From positions 498,433-560,432 of the forward strand of contig NMRA01000158.1 in NCBI GenBank assembly GCA_002633005.1: a stretch of DNA of 62,000 bases. Reading direction: 5' to 3'. Position numbers and translations under genes: made by a program. Origin of the DNA: Phoronis australis. Lineage: Eukaryota > Phoronida > Phoronidae. The stretch's first letter is position 1. Every line of letters starts with the position of its first letter. The notes under the pieces are model-generated. The model did not search any database. It was not told the DNA's origin and saw only the letters and a list, made by a program, of their open reading frames with translations. Shown piece by piece: positions 24,673-37,635 of this stretch.

Positions 24673-24834
24673 TCATACTTCCTCAGGTTCCAAACCATAG
24701 TCCATATACTTAGCAAATTGGTGCAGAAGATCCAGTACGTTTTTGAGAGTTGTTTCATCCGCACACAGAATTTTTACTTCTCGGGTTCCACAGTTAATTC
24801 CCTTTACTTCACAATTACTTCCAAGCATAGTCAA
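24673..24834 (-). CDS. Candidate small terminal exon, unknown protein
   Basis: Reading the minus strand after an acceptor-like CTTTTTCAAAG (AG at 24836-24835), a frame runs through an ATG (24828) to a TGA at 24675-24673. The peptide begins MLGSNCEVKGINCGTREVK, then has a helical Leu-rich stretch ending YMDYGLEPEEV. Its composition (two Cys in a strand-like segment, amphipathic helix, acidic end) is protein-like and unlike the low-complexity surroundings. It could be the last exon of an unseen gene or a pseudogene fragment. No partner exon was found, so the call is weak. Confidence 0.3.
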   Translation of the reverse strand: MTMLGSNCEVKGINCGTREVKILCADETTLKNVLDLLHQFAKYMDYGLEPEEV

Positions 24835-24977
24835 CTTTGAAAAAGTCAGAGGAAATTACATTTTGCCCAACACAAAGTTGTAGTTTTTCACCTAAAAATA
24901 TCTCCAAACCCAAACATCTTAAGAATATTAAACACGAAACTCCAGGACAATGAATCAAATACTTCTCCAAAATCCAT

Positions 24978-26647
24978 TTTATGATCGACATATGTCCCGA
25001 ATAAAGATAAATGATACGTGCGTCGCAAGCTCGTTAATTACCAGAGATGAAAAGGAGACAGAGGTAGGCGACATAAGGTCATTTATTATGACTATTACAA
25101 TTACAATATAATGAATACAGGTAAATAACGTATAATAGGTAATCTCTGGTAAGATGGGCAATAATCCATTATTGTTTCAAGACCTGAAAGTTTTCTTGAG
25201 TCCGTATAATGCAAAATGATATGAAGAGTTCTGGTGTTTTCACCAATAAATCAACCAGATAAAAAACCTGACTGATCTGGGTGAATCAATTTTTCAAGAA
25301 CTTTCGTCCTGTCTTGGTACTAAAAACGATGACAAAACTTTATAATTTGAATTTAACAAGTACAAGGGTCGACAATTTCTTAAAAATTCTCGGGGCTTAC
25401 TGGGTTTTGGCAGAAGTTTAATTCCCCCCTGATGTTGTGAATTTGGGAGAGCATACATTTCAAAACTATACTTTAAAGATCTAAGTAAATCCTTCCAAAA
25501 GTATTTGTTGAATTAAACAGTAAAAGCATCAATTACTTAACTTTTGTAATTTTTCATTTTCTTCAATGCAAATTGTACTTCTTGCGGATTAATATTTGTA
25601 TCTAAACTTGCTCATTTTTTGGATATTTTGAATTTCTACAATCATCAGTGATATTCTCAATTCCACACGCATTTTCTCTAGTAGAAGATACTTTTTCGTT
25701 AAGAGACTTTTTTATTCACTTAAAATTTCCTTTTGATTCGTCAAAGTTTCACCAGACGGCTTTAAGTTTTGTTATTCTAAACCACAAAAGTACTTTGTTG
25801 CCTTCTCATCTTCTTCAATCCATTGGCTGAGCGAGAATTTATACCCGTAAGCCTTTTACATAATTTTCTGGAATTTTTCCAAATGGGCATTGCATTCCTG
25901 CATTAACTCTTCATAAACGGATGTTTTATGTCTTGAAACAATATTTGAAAAACTTCTATCAGACCGTGATGTAAATTTCTTGGTTTTAAGTCCATTGGAA
26001 TGGTGTAAGTTCTTTATTTTTTCGAAATTCCAACGTGACGACACAGTAAAATATTAGCAAATATATATTCCAGTACCTAGGACTACAATGACCAACAGGA
26101 AAACAAACTGCGTAAAAGATGCGATAAACTCTATTCAAGTGCACATCGTAAGTATTAGACTTACAAAAGCTGAGGGGACACATGTTTGGCAAAATAAAAT
26201 AAAGCTACAACATTAGAGACTGAGCATTAACTTCAAAATCTATCTGAGACCAGTCTCCTGAGAATTCAAGCTGGGTTTCTCAAACAGAATGATGAGGGCC
26301 TCTAAGATAGTTAAACGAGACAGGTCATTCTCAAAATACAAAGGATGGGCATGAGCTATCTTACAACATCTCTTGTGGTGCTTTTCATTTGTCCACCTTA
26401 CCAGAGATTAGTATTTTTTACCTTACTTATGTTTAGTCACTAACTATTACTGGTAATTGTATTAGTCATATAACTGACCTTACTTGTAATTGTAATTGTA
26501 TTTGTCATATAAATGTCTGTACTTGTAATTGTATTAGTCATAATAAATAACCTTATATCGCCTACCCCAGTCTTTGTTTCATCTCTGGTCGCGAGCTTGT
26601 GATGCACAAACTATCATACATCATTCGGGACATATGTCGATCATAAA
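24978..26647. mobile_element. 1.7-kb DNA element with long terminal inverted repeats
   Basis: The left end starts TTTATGATCGACATATGTCC, and the right end (26647 inward, reverse complement) starts with the same 20 bases. The inverted repeats continue through CAAGCTCG, ACCAGAGATGAAA, GTAGGCGAYATAAGGT and ATTTATTATGACT. A further inner match is TAATCTCTGGTAAGRTGG (left near 25140, right near 26395). The right arm is longer because TAATTGTATTAGTCATATAA-like units were amplified at 26450-26545. No transposase frame survives in the interior, so it is non-autonomous. No target duplication could be defined. Confidence 0.75.
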
Positions 26648-28180
26648 TATTTTTCATGCGCTAATGGTACAAAGGCAAAAGTCCAAGAATATCCCTCTCA
26701 TCTGTTGCAACTTTCATAGATTAAATAGTACATACACTCGCATCAATTAACAAAGTTCATGCATTGGGGGCTTGTGAGATCAAGCCGTGGACCAAAAAAC
26801 AAAACTGTAACTATAAGAGCAACCATGTCAGTCTTCTTTAAAGCAGGAGCATATGTCACATGGGTACAAAAAAGACACAAAAAAGGCATTGTTTCTGATG
26901 CAGGCCAATGGGACTAAAGGTGGGACTAAAGGTGTGACAATATGGTGTTACAAAACAAGATACAGGGGCAAACGTAAAAATGCCATTAAGATGCACAGCA
27001 GTTGCCAAAACAAGTGTAGCTATATACAAATTAATGTATGGGCCTATGCATGAGACACTACTAGGGCTTCAATGCGAAACTTAGGCGCATGAGCCATTAT
27101 GCACAACACTCCCGAAAAATGTAATTTCGGATATAAACCCGCCATAGGCTTAAAGGTACAGCAATACAGTACTTTTTCATACAAAATAGAGACCATCTGC
27201 ATCAACATATGGTTAAATTGTCAACAACTTCGAATGAAAGTAAATTGCTAAAATTGATCTTTGTTCATTTGTCTGAATTATTTCATAGATCTTAAAAATG
27301 GAGAGCATTGACTTGTCATGCCTACCTATCTTTTAAGAAACAAATGAAATAAATAAAAATTCACTTGCCAGACATTTTGTGTTTGAAATTGGTGAAATTT
27401 CACTGTATTCTTAATGGAAACTACAAATCAAAGACAGACAAAGCTCACCAGTAGGCATCGCTCATTAAACAGCGGGATGAGCCTCTTCTTGGGCACAAGT
27501 GACATGTGTCTCCAAGCAGGTGGTCAGTATGGCTCAAGCTCCTGAGGATGACGGTTCACAGATGGCGAATAAACTGTCTTCCCAGTGTATGTTGTTAGGT
27601 CGAATGCACTCAGCAGGTGGTCGAGCTGGTGGAATACAGGAATGTTAGCGAATGTCTTCCATGAAGCGGCCAGGTCAGTGTTGCTTAACTATCTGTGAGC
27701 GTTGTCGTTAAACAATACAACAGATAAGACACTTAAGGCATTGTTTGTGTTGTTCACTTAACCAAAACAAAACTAAAATAATGAGCAAATGCTAAAGAGT
27801 TTTTACGCCAACATATTTAATTGGCATCTTACTGGCTGATGGTCAATTACAAGCGCTATAGAGTCGCAAGGTGGTGGAGGTGGATCCGTGGTCGGTCGAC
27901 TAAGAGGGCAGCATCCCGAAAAGATCCTACAGAAAATAAATAAAGTTCATCCATTAACAACAAATTCACAATGGGGAACCTTCAGCAGTTTTGCTCACAT
28001 GTGGGCGATACGACCAAGCTATAGGTCCCGGGCCTAAAACCAAGTCAGAATTTGCATCAGTGGCCTTGGACTATAACATGGCTCAAATTAACTATTAATA
28101 GATTTAATGTTCCGAATTGTATGAATAAAGGCGAAAAATAAATACCATCAAAGACCACCATGTTAATGGGGGGAAGTAGT
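26648..28180. other. Intergenic, nothing recognised
   Basis: Short frames only. No splice-bounded exon with protein-like content was found. Confidence 0.35.
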
Positions 28181-28186
28181 TCACTC

Positions 28187-28240
28187 GCATGGCCGGCACA
28201 GCACTGAAAAAAGTGGGGGCTAAAGCTCCCCAGCCCCTCT
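28187..28240 (+). repeat. Dispersed G-rich repeat fragment, copy 1
   Basis: GCATGGCCGG followed by CACTGAAAAAAGTGGGGG and AAGCTCCCCAGCCCC. The same order occurs at 31380-31445. It is probably the end of an interspersed element. Confidence 0.5.
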
Positions 28241-29105
28241 CGTGGTGAACCGCCAATAGACCATGGGGTGTGCCGCCCATGACTCGTTCTGTGCAATGAA
28301 TTAGGATTGAACAGGAAAACTGAGTGGTTCACCTAACCAGTTTCTCGCCACTATGTGCAAAAACTATAAGAGTACTGACGTGACTAGTTTCTCTGACAGA
28401 AAATGACAATGGATCTCCAAAAATATGAAGATTGACAGAGTGTTGAATTTTAAAATGATATAAGTATGCATGTCTAATATATTAACGACTTTGAAAGATT
28501 ATATTTTAGACCAGGAGTTTTCAATTTGGTGTTGGGTCAGATGCTTAATAAAGATAAAATTGACAAACGTAGTCTGTATTGAATAATTCACCAAAATATT
28601 ACCCATTTGTATTAAACAATTCACCAAAATTTTACCCGTTGAAGTTACATTTGCAGTACGGGGTACAATGCATTTCCCAACAGGCAACAATATTCTTCTT
28701 TAGTTGAGGTACGTTACACACACTTAATTACACAGTGCCTATGACTCGCTTGTATTGTTTGAGGATGTGGCACAGTAATACTGTCAATTGAAATATTAAC
28801 TTAAATTATCATGCAAACACGAATACTTTCACATCATTTCCCACTACGGTTACTACATGAACTTCGTGTAAACTTTGTCGATGTCTCTCTCACTAGACCA
28901 TAATAAAAGTGACGTCTATATATATAATGTACATTCATAAATGCAAAAAAAATATTACAATATTCTATCAAATGTTATTCCCACCAAATACTGCATTCTT
29001 CTCACTTGAAATCAGTTTTAATCTAATTTTTTAAACAATGCTAGTTAATTTACCATACAGACAGCTGAGTTCATGCGAAGGTTTAGGATTGCAAATTGCA
29101 ATATA

Positions 29106-30462
29106 CCGTAATCGTTCGGGTTAACGCCCATGCTCAGTTAACCGCCCACCCCTACTTTAGGTGGATTTTCGATTTAACCGCCCACTGCTCGGTTAACCGC
29201 CCCCCTGCTATTTTTGAAGATTTCCAATTAAGCGCCCACCTCTCGGTTAAGCGCCCATCCCCTACTTTTGACGATTGGTGATTACCGCCCTGTGCTAATA
29301 GGAAACGCGAATCCCCGACCTTTTAGATTAAGATCGATGATAACATTGAGTGCAACGACGGCCTCAGAGACCGCGGTTTAGCAATGTGAATTATGATACC
29401 AGTAACAAATTATTGTAACGGGTCATCGATTAACTTCAAAATGTAATACTTGAACACTTTGTCACTTTCTTTTCTTCTCATGTTCGCAAACTTTAGGAAC
29501 CGCGCTGGCGTCTACACCTCCACTTTCAGCCACAATCTCTGCCGCACTGAGTTATCGACTACAGTGCACTATATAAAAGATGCATTCGAAATAACCAGGT
29601 CAGAGAAATGTGACATTGGTTTTGCCAACCCTCTCAATGCGCTTTAGGTTGTAAGCTCTCGGGATTTTGAAGAATTCCCATAAACCGCGAAAAGTTGATA
29701 AATTCTTTATATTTTGGTGAGTGTAATTGCCGGGTTATCGAGATCCCCGTCTTTCGAGTACTCTCGTCACAGTGCATGGCAACTGAATAGTTGAACCCGA
29801 TTTCGTGATTGATTATACATTTTTATGCTTTTTGACCATTCAGACCAGGAGTACATTCTGTTATCTCGAAATAATTTTGAACTGAAATTCGGAACTGCTG
29901 GTAGTCCTTGTCTACGTGACCGTCAGTTAAGTTGTTTATTATGGGAGTGCACTGATCAAACAGGAAAAATGGGTCAGCACGTGACCACAACTGGGTTAAA
30001 ACGACAGCACAGCTACCGTCTGCTACGCAGGTGAACATGTTCAACGTCTGCGAAGTATAGTGAAATAATGAGCATAATTCGCAATAATCGGTCTCACCTG
30101 AGGCGCCATATTATGCAGCAAACTTTCTATGCAAGCGTTCGGAGTTTGACCACACTCTACATTTTCGAAACTATTTGTTAATTAGAGTGCGCAGAGTACG
30201 CACTTGGTGGCGATAAAGTTCTTTTCAAAGTGTTAGGCGATCCCAGTATGTGGCTTAGTACGTGTGGTGACTCAGATCATAAGGTAAGATTAACCGCCCA
30301 GGGCGGTTGCCTGTCGTAATAAGCGCCCATGTTCAGTTAACCGCCCCCCCCCCGATTTCTTGAAATTTCACGTTTAAGCGCCCATGTCTGGTTAACCGCC
30401 CACCCCCGATTTTTTGGGTTCGCCAATTTAACCGCCCAGGGCGTTAACCCGAACGATTACGG
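29106..30462. mobile_element. 1.36-kb TIR element with subterminal TTAACCGCCC motif clusters
   Basis: The first 24 bp (29106-29129, CCGTAATCGTTCGGGTTAAC...) are a perfect inverted match to the last 24 bp (30439-30462). Both ends abut a TA dinucleotide (29104-29105, 30463-30464), consistent with TA target duplication. Just inside the left end, seven TTAACCGCCC / TTAAGCGCCC-like motifs lie within 29119-29290. Six lie within 30288-30436 at the right end, in the same orientation rather than mirrored. The 1-kb centre has no transposase; frames of 60-75 codons look accidental. Motif clusters of this kind are typical transposase-binding sites, which is inference here. Confidence 0.8.
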
Positions 30463-31379
30463 TAATATCTGTAACTGTCCAGGAGTGTTGCCAGCATGTA
30501 ACATTTGAGTTTTTTCTGCCCAACATTTATGCGAGCCTAAGTGAGACTGTGACAAACCAGTCATAATTTCACAAATTAATGCTTGTGGGTTAGCTGCGAT
30601 ACTGAAGAAAATCTATTTGCCAATTAATTTCTCTTATGGTGAATAGATTTTAATTCAAAGACAGATACTATTTACTTTTCAATTTTAAAAACATGTTGGA
30701 CGTTTGTCTTTTTTTACTTTGAAGCTAGTATCCTAAACAGGCATGTTGGTTGACTGTAATTATCTCATTCAGCAGAATCACCTAGGCCCATGAACAGTGA
30801 CTAGATCACTTCAATCCGTAATCGCACCATCAAACCTTTGGTGTACTGAGAAATTTGCTGCATACTCTGGGATAAATAGTGCAAGCATTGGTCCACTAGT
30901 AGAGTGCAAATCCTGTTAGCGTAATTGAGACTTGTGTGACTAGCAACACCTTCAGTTGGCCGAGGAGACTGCCAGATTCGTAACTTAAACAACAAAATCA
31001 GTTAGGAACAGCCAGTCTTCAAACAAAATGCACCCAGGCTATCTTATACCGATTTGAATTCAGCATGGAACCTCAATCGGTAGGTCAATCTTAGTATTCA
31101 GGCACAATTTGAGAAGGACAAATGACGTACCTTTTTAAAAATTTGATTGTTGCATCGACGTTCATTCATGTATTTCAAAATATGTAGCTGGACTTTAACT
31201 GACGGACAAAATTGTTGAACCGTGACAAACAACATTGATCATGATCAATAATTTTAAAATTTCCTCTAGGGTACGATTAGTGATTTTCAATGAAATTTCA
31301 TCACGAATAATTTTCAAGCTAATTCTTTGAACCTCAGTGTTCTGAGTTTCAACTGAGAGTTTGCTGGCGCACTCAATTG
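30463..31379. other. Intergenic, nothing recognised
   Basis: AT-rich sequence with no supported exon. Confidence 0.35.
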
Positions 31380-31445
31380 CATGGCCGGTCATGGGCGCCG
31401 CAGCGGCACTGAAAAAAGTGGGGGGCGAAAGCCTCCCCAGCCCCA
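31380..31445 (+). repeat. Dispersed G-rich repeat fragment, copy 2
   Basis: CATGGCCGG, CACTGAAAAAAGTGGGGGG and GCCTCCCCAGCCCC in the same order as at 28187. Both copies are followed within about 40 bp by a YATGG..GCCCATG stretch. Confidence 0.5.
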
Positions 31446-34400
31446 TCTAGCCTATGGTGCATAGCCCATGTAATGCCAATGATTGATTAGTCTGAGGCAG
31501 TGAGGCCTATTCAGCAATGTACTCAAATTTCATGCTTGGCGTGCCAACGAACATAATTTTTGACAGCTGAGCCTGAGAATGCTGATCCCACAGTCAAGTC
31601 ATACTCCCGGATTCGAGACTAATTCCATGTCGTTTTAAAAGCAACAAAGACTCGGTCGAATTTTCATAACGTCCGGAATTAACTAGCGTGATTCATGCCA
31701 CTCTGGGGCACTGAATTGCAGAATACGTTCAGTAGAAATAAACGCCTGAACCGACTAACTGACCTTTAGTTTCGCGTAGGCTGAGTAGCAGTCGCGCTAG
31801 CACCGTGCGCACGGGCAATGTTGCTGCTATCAGCAAACCGTAGACCGTAGGCCTAAAGTGGCTGGTGTTTATTATAACAACAACATGATTGGTACAACAA
31901 ATGACTTTTGATGATACTCATCGACACTACAATCAAAATTCAAATAATTTTAAGTAATATTTAGCCTAGTTCGGTCAGGCGGGAGAAGTGTCGAAGCCCA
32001 AAATAGCGGTAGGCTCAGTGTTGTGCTCCTGCAGTCGGGACAGGTGGGACCACCGGCCCCCATGTACTCAAGGGTGTGTGTTTTTATATGACCCGGATAC
32101 AATTTTGAAATCTTAATAGCGTATACTCAACAAATTTCTGTATCACGTGGTCGTGGTCCTTATATTTGCCGCGCAATATTTTTTTGAAAATCGTTCAACG
32201 CGCCATCCGGCGGCCGATTTCAGTAAGAGCTATAGGTGTCATCCTGCGTAAGCTCGCGAAGTCTTGTTTTTTAGTGAGGTCCTAGCGTTATTGAACTCTA
32301 CCTTTGTATGAAAGGTTTTAGGTACAAACAATGAGCTTTATCTCACTGTGTCCAGATAAAACGATAGCCGGGCTTCTCGAAAGAAATTGTAGTACAGTGA
32401 GTAGAAAATCAGTAATGAATTTAAGTGTGGTGATCTCTGTGCTCAGCGGTCTATGTAGCCAGTACGGACGGGTCTTATTTTTCCGGCCGGCTGAAGTCCC
32501 GCATGGGTCTGAGTCCGTTCTCGCCGGTTTCGATAACCGCTTATCGTTAGGGTGATGCAAAATTCGAAGAGATTCTAAACTTTTGAGTGTGCTACTGTTT
32601 TATTAGTATTCTGTGCTCTTTACTAGGCGAAATTAGCCTCATACCCTATGCGCTTTTCCAAACAACTCAGATGAAATATATTTTGGAGCCATTATGCAAA
32701 AGGGTAAAACGTTGGGCAGATTTAAATGATAAATTATCGTCGTGACGTGATGTATTTAAACATTTTTGTCCGTTCAAGATTTTGCTCTGCGTGGCCTTTT
32801 TCGCATTAATTTAAATCATTGGGGAAATCTATTATCAGTGGCAAATTCTTTATTGTTGAATTAATTTTTGTTTCTACTCTACAAAAAGTTTGAACAGGGC
32901 GTCATTTTCTGCATTTTTGCCTAGTCTTTCATGTATTTTGAACTTGAGAGCCCCGTATTAATTATTCTTTTAGCACTGACGTGGTCCAACAGTCGTCATG
33001 TCTCATTTAAACTATGGTTAGCTTAGAAGGACTGTCTGTTAAACTTCTAGAACGGTCACGAGCGATAAGATGTATTCTAGTCATGGTTTTCAGTAAATTT
33101 CCACGGTGGTTTCCATTATGGCGGCAAAAAACTAACACTTGAAAACTACTGTGTTGGTTCACGTTTTGTGATGAAGCCCTGTCAAAATATGCAAACCATA
33201 ATTGACATTTTGCAAGAACTCAAGCTAGCAAATAAAGAGAATTGCCGTTTCCACAATTCAGCGATAACTAACAACGCTGCATCGAAAACTAACGCCAACG
33301 TTTAGTCATTAATGTTGAATTCCGAAGCGTTCGAGGTTTAAAAACATTAAAAGGCTCGTCCGATCTTGAATTATTATCGAAGAAGTTGACAACAAAACTT
33401 AATAATGATAAGAAAGTCCGTAATTTAAGAGAAAGGCAAATTTATCACAAACACATCAAGAGCCAAAATGCAATCACACTTTTTAAAACTGTCTCACTGG
33501 AATGACATCTTTGCTCAGCTTTTTTCATTCGTACCCAACTTTTTATTTTTGCTCATCTCAATGGACAATTGTTGTGGTTCATACACCAAATAACCCCAAG
33601 CACATGGCCTGCGCCGTTATGCATTTTGTTGTCAATTATCAGTGTTTGCATGGCAATCATTTTCGAAAAAATATAACGTCGACTTAACAATAAAAGCAGA
33701 GTACTTACTGGGTGATGGATCCACAGAACCTGTTAAGGTGATCTGTGAAAGGCGTTCTCACTTGCTCAGGCACTCCACACAATATATTACATAGATCTCG
33801 TAGTAGTAGTAGTAGTAGTAAGGTTTCGTAAATCGCAGTAGTAATCGCACATATCTCTTGTCTCAATACCAGTGGGTTTCTGGTTCGAAAAGCAATATTC
33901 AGTTGAATCTCACTGGCGGGAAATACAAGTTACGTGACAAGGAGCTTCCCGCTTTCACTCCCCGTTGTTCTATTGGATGCACTCAATGGGCAGTGCCGAC
34001 AAACAGCAGTTAGGTCGCGCCCACCGTGGTTACCTGTTGCGAAGTCCCGCTGAGCGCAAACCAAAAATGGAAACAGGTTCTACGAACTACATGAACAGGT
34101 TCTTTTCAATGGAGTTCGCGATGTGGCGCCAAAGTATCCCAAAAGATCTTAGGGGGAAGAGGGAATAATTAATAGAGCCCATTCATAGATGGCTTACAAA
34201 TTCACATCAACTGTGAGCTTTATTCGTGTGTCAGATCGCGTCTGGGTGCCGCTGTTATTTACAAAGCACAAGTATAACTGTAACTGTATATGAGGCGGGT
34301 TGGGGGGGGGCAGTAGTAGCTAGGAGGGGAAACGTTGGGCAAGGAAAGAAAATGGTGGGCAAAGAAATTCATTCATATTGTGTAGCATTTCAGATGAGAA

Positions 34401-35470
34401 AAAGTGTTTCAAGAGGACTCACTGACGGTGATAAAATTTGCCTTGTACACTTTAACTGTGGGTTTTCTTAGCATTTTTAACTGCCATTCTACGCGGACGA
34501 TTCTAGGATCACCGACTTAGATCTTGAAAAAATGCGTGTACATACATCCTGGTGATTTTTTTCAAAAGGTTTTATTTCACAAACTATTCGGGCCCGAAAG
34601 AGGATCACATTTTGGCCCACGTAGGTAAAGTAAGTGAAGCAGTTTTAAAACGGTGCAAATGAAAGGTAGAGAAAAAAATTTTATAATATTTTTGTAAAAA
34701 TTGAACCTCTCTCTCAGAAGAGTCTTTTCACTTTTAAAGAGATTTCCCACCTAAATTGGAGCGCAAAAATGTGGTCAATTTTGCCCCTTTTTGTGTTTAG
34801 CCATTTATGATGTGCTTTGGGGGCCAAGTGGTGGGATGCTGGTGATTTCAAATGTTTTCTTGTCAATTTTCTGTATGACTAGGAAACTTAAAAAAATAAA
34901 AGGGCTTTTTGTTTGTTTCCAACTAGCCTGGATGGAGAGAACATACTACTGTATCTCGTTCTTGATTACGGACATTCGGCAGTTGTAACTCGTGAAGGTG
35001 TTTCGTTGTTTTTTTGCAAATACATTTTAAGGACTTATGACAATGGTGGGCGTCCATTTTTTATGATTTGACGCTGGCCCCCGTTGTGGTTTCTATAACT
35101 TGATTTCTTCGGTGAAATTTCATAAATTTGGTCAAATTGTTTCTATCCAGGAAACAGTGGCACATGTATGTTTTCGAATGATTCTAACCTGTGCTCTCCC
35201 ACCATATATCTAACTTGTGCCCACCCCCACCTCTCCCAGCTGACGGATGCTGTGCCCTCATAACGTCCAGTTGTTTCCGGCGATCTACTTATTCTCCAAT
35301 CGATGTGAGGGTTTCTTCCCGTTTTACATCCGATGGGGTTTCTCATGGTACTTTTAATCCTCATAGAGAATGATTTTGACGGATCGTCTTTTGTGCAAGC
35401 GAATAAAGCGTACCGGTAATTCGTAAAAGATACCCCCTACTAGCTATACTGGTACTAATCAAACTCATTA
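31446..35470. other. Intergenic, no supported gene
   Basis: A 74-codon forward frame at 32331-32555 is overlapped by an 80-codon reverse frame, so neither can be preferred. A (GTA)n microsatellite is at 33800-33820. The stretch 31600-32560 is somewhat richer in CpG than its surroundings. No exon chain could be built. Confidence 0.35.
33800..33820 (+). repeat. (GTA)7 microsatellite
   Basis: Seven uninterrupted GTA units. Confidence 0.9.
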
Positions 35471-35474
35471 CTGT

Positions 35475-35502
35475 CGTACGAAGGTCCACCCACCTTCGTA
35501 CG
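35475..35502. repeat. Perfect 11-bp inverted repeat
   Basis: CGTACGAAGGT and ACCTTCGTACG are separated by six bases. CpG-bearing and isolated; function unknown. Confidence 0.7.
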
Positions 35503-37292
35503 TCAGTCATGACGTACACGCGAGTCAGGACAAGCAATCAATTCAATTTTGAAGAACAAAAACTCATTGCTTAATACTACTGGAAACTAAAAACACCAAG
35601 GAAGTTCAAACACAACCTCTCCAAGCAATGAATTTAATTTTATGTATTAAAGGATTTTAAAACGTTTTTTCTATCTATGATTTGTGAGTCCCAATTTCAT
35701 CAATGTCTGAGAGTTATTTTAGATATGCAAAAATCGTCTATAAGTGTACTTTACAATTTGGGGATCGGATTACAGAGTTTTTCTAACTTCAGGCTGCACT
35801 TAAATTCACTAAAACATCACCAATTCTTACAAGATTAGCTTCTAATTGTCAAAAATCATCTATGAATCTATCGATATTCGTAGATACACAAACAAGTAAA
35901 TCAGAAGCCAACGAATTTTTTTATCAAAACGGAATGTTATAAGCAATTTCCGGGGGGAATATGGGAGATGGGACATTCTTATTAAGGTGTATTTTTGCTC
36001 ATTTCAGAGGTACCTATAATAGTTCACGAGGTAAACTTGAACTCCACTGACAAAAAAACCCTCAAATCTTTGTTTATGATTGCGAGAGTTCTTTGAACAC
36101 GCCTTTTCGACATGTACATGGTCATCACGAATACTAGCCTAGACAGCAGTGTTTTCTACATGTGAGAATTCCTTACAAACAACTCATAGTAACCATATTC
36201 AAAAGAGACACCATTCGTGTCATACTACGGGAAACAGTAACATTATTTTATAACTAACCATCGGAAAAAGTCCTTTTGTGTAATTCACAAATAATGGTCT
36301 TCACGTTCTTCAAAATTCCACCCTTCCGATGATGGCAATCATACCGTATTTTTTCACATTTTTGGTTGTTTGGGTCGAATGGCTGTGCTGTGCACGAATG
36401 TTTTGGGGATTTTTGTGAATTTGGTATCTCAACTTGATATCTCATCGTGAATACTTGGCAGTGTCGGATTCACATGTACAGAGGGACAAAGGGACATTTC
36501 CCTCGAACTGGTCCACCGAGAGAGGGTACCGTCTGAAATGGGACACCTTAAGATGAAATATGAATATCATTAAGCTTGGAAAAAAGAGTGACAGTGCATT
36601 CCACCGTCGTGTGGTCCCAAAACGATGTAGAGAGTGACCCCCTTCAACATGAAAGCCGGTTGCACGATTTCACAAAAACAGGAAAAGAGAGGTAATCGAT
36701 TCCACCATTGGGCCCTCTCTCCGTGAGCGTCCCCTTAAGAATTTGTCAATAAAAACACAAAAAGGTGGCCACTTGAATGTCATCAATGGCCTCCTTCACT
36801 CCTCCAAGAGCGAGGCCCCTAAACATCAAAATATCTATATTTTCAAATATCAGGAAATGCGCAGCAATTGATGTTATTTGTTAGGTCATTAATTTTTCTC
36901 AAATAATATACAGTTTGGATAAAAAATAGAGCGAAATTTGTCTCCGGTATCCGGGGCATCTGGAAAAATACAGTTTCGCATTCGCAAAATTGACTTATTG
37001 AATTTAAAAATCCAGTAAATTAATACGCTCCGCAAAAGCTCCGCTTTAAAAATTTTCTCGATTTTTCGAAATATATGTATGATTGATTTCGTGCACATTT
37101 TCAAGTGCGTTTAGACGACCTGTGCTGCAAAAGAGGAGACCCTAACGACAATGTCCTGTCCCCCTGCTTCCTACGGCCCTGCACTAACTTTCCTTGTTAC
37201 ACACATTTAATTAAGTGAAAAACAGCCTAATAAACCTGATTTTGTAGTGTAATTTTCCGGCCTTTGTAACAAAGAAGGGGTTCAGAGATATC
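35503..37292. other. Intergenic, nothing recognised
   Basis: Short frames in both strands without protein-like composition or splice context. Confidence 0.35.
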
Positions 37293-37635
37293 GGGCACGA
37301 TATAGGGAAAAGTGAAAACGCGCATTTTAAAATGTGTCGATTATTGACGATGCAGTCCAGCTACCCCCAGGTTAGCGGAGGACAGATTTGAGGTTTGCGC
37401 ACCGGTTGTTCCGCCCGGCGACGGAAAGCGAGCGCCGGCGGTGCACTGGTAAATTCACAGGCCGCGCATGATCGGACGTTTCCGCGGGTTTTCCGTCGCG
37501 AAACGAAATGTGTCGATTACGTTGTCCAAATCGACACATTTTCAAGTTAAATGTGCGTTTTCATTTTGCTATACCGTGCCACTGTTGGAGTTCAAAACGC
37601 GCGTTTTCACTAAGTTTCCCGGCCTATATCGTGCC
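37293..37635. mobile_element. Foldback element with a GC-rich core
   Basis: GGCACGATATAG at 37293 pairs with CTATATCGTGCC at 37624. Further in, GTGAAAACGCGCATTT and AAAATGTGTCGAT (37312-37342) pair with ATCGACACATTTT and AAATGTGCGTTTTC (37528-37565). An extra copy of the outer arm, CTATACCGTGCC, sits at 37570. The centre (37395-37445) contains a second GC-rich inverted match (GCACCGG..CCGCCCGGCG / CGCCGGCGGTGC). No coding content. Confidence 0.65.

Noticed and set aside
32318-32560. Possible gene at 32331-32555 (+) or 32318-32560 (-)
   Set aside because: Frames on both strands are equally open and neither has splice or domain support.
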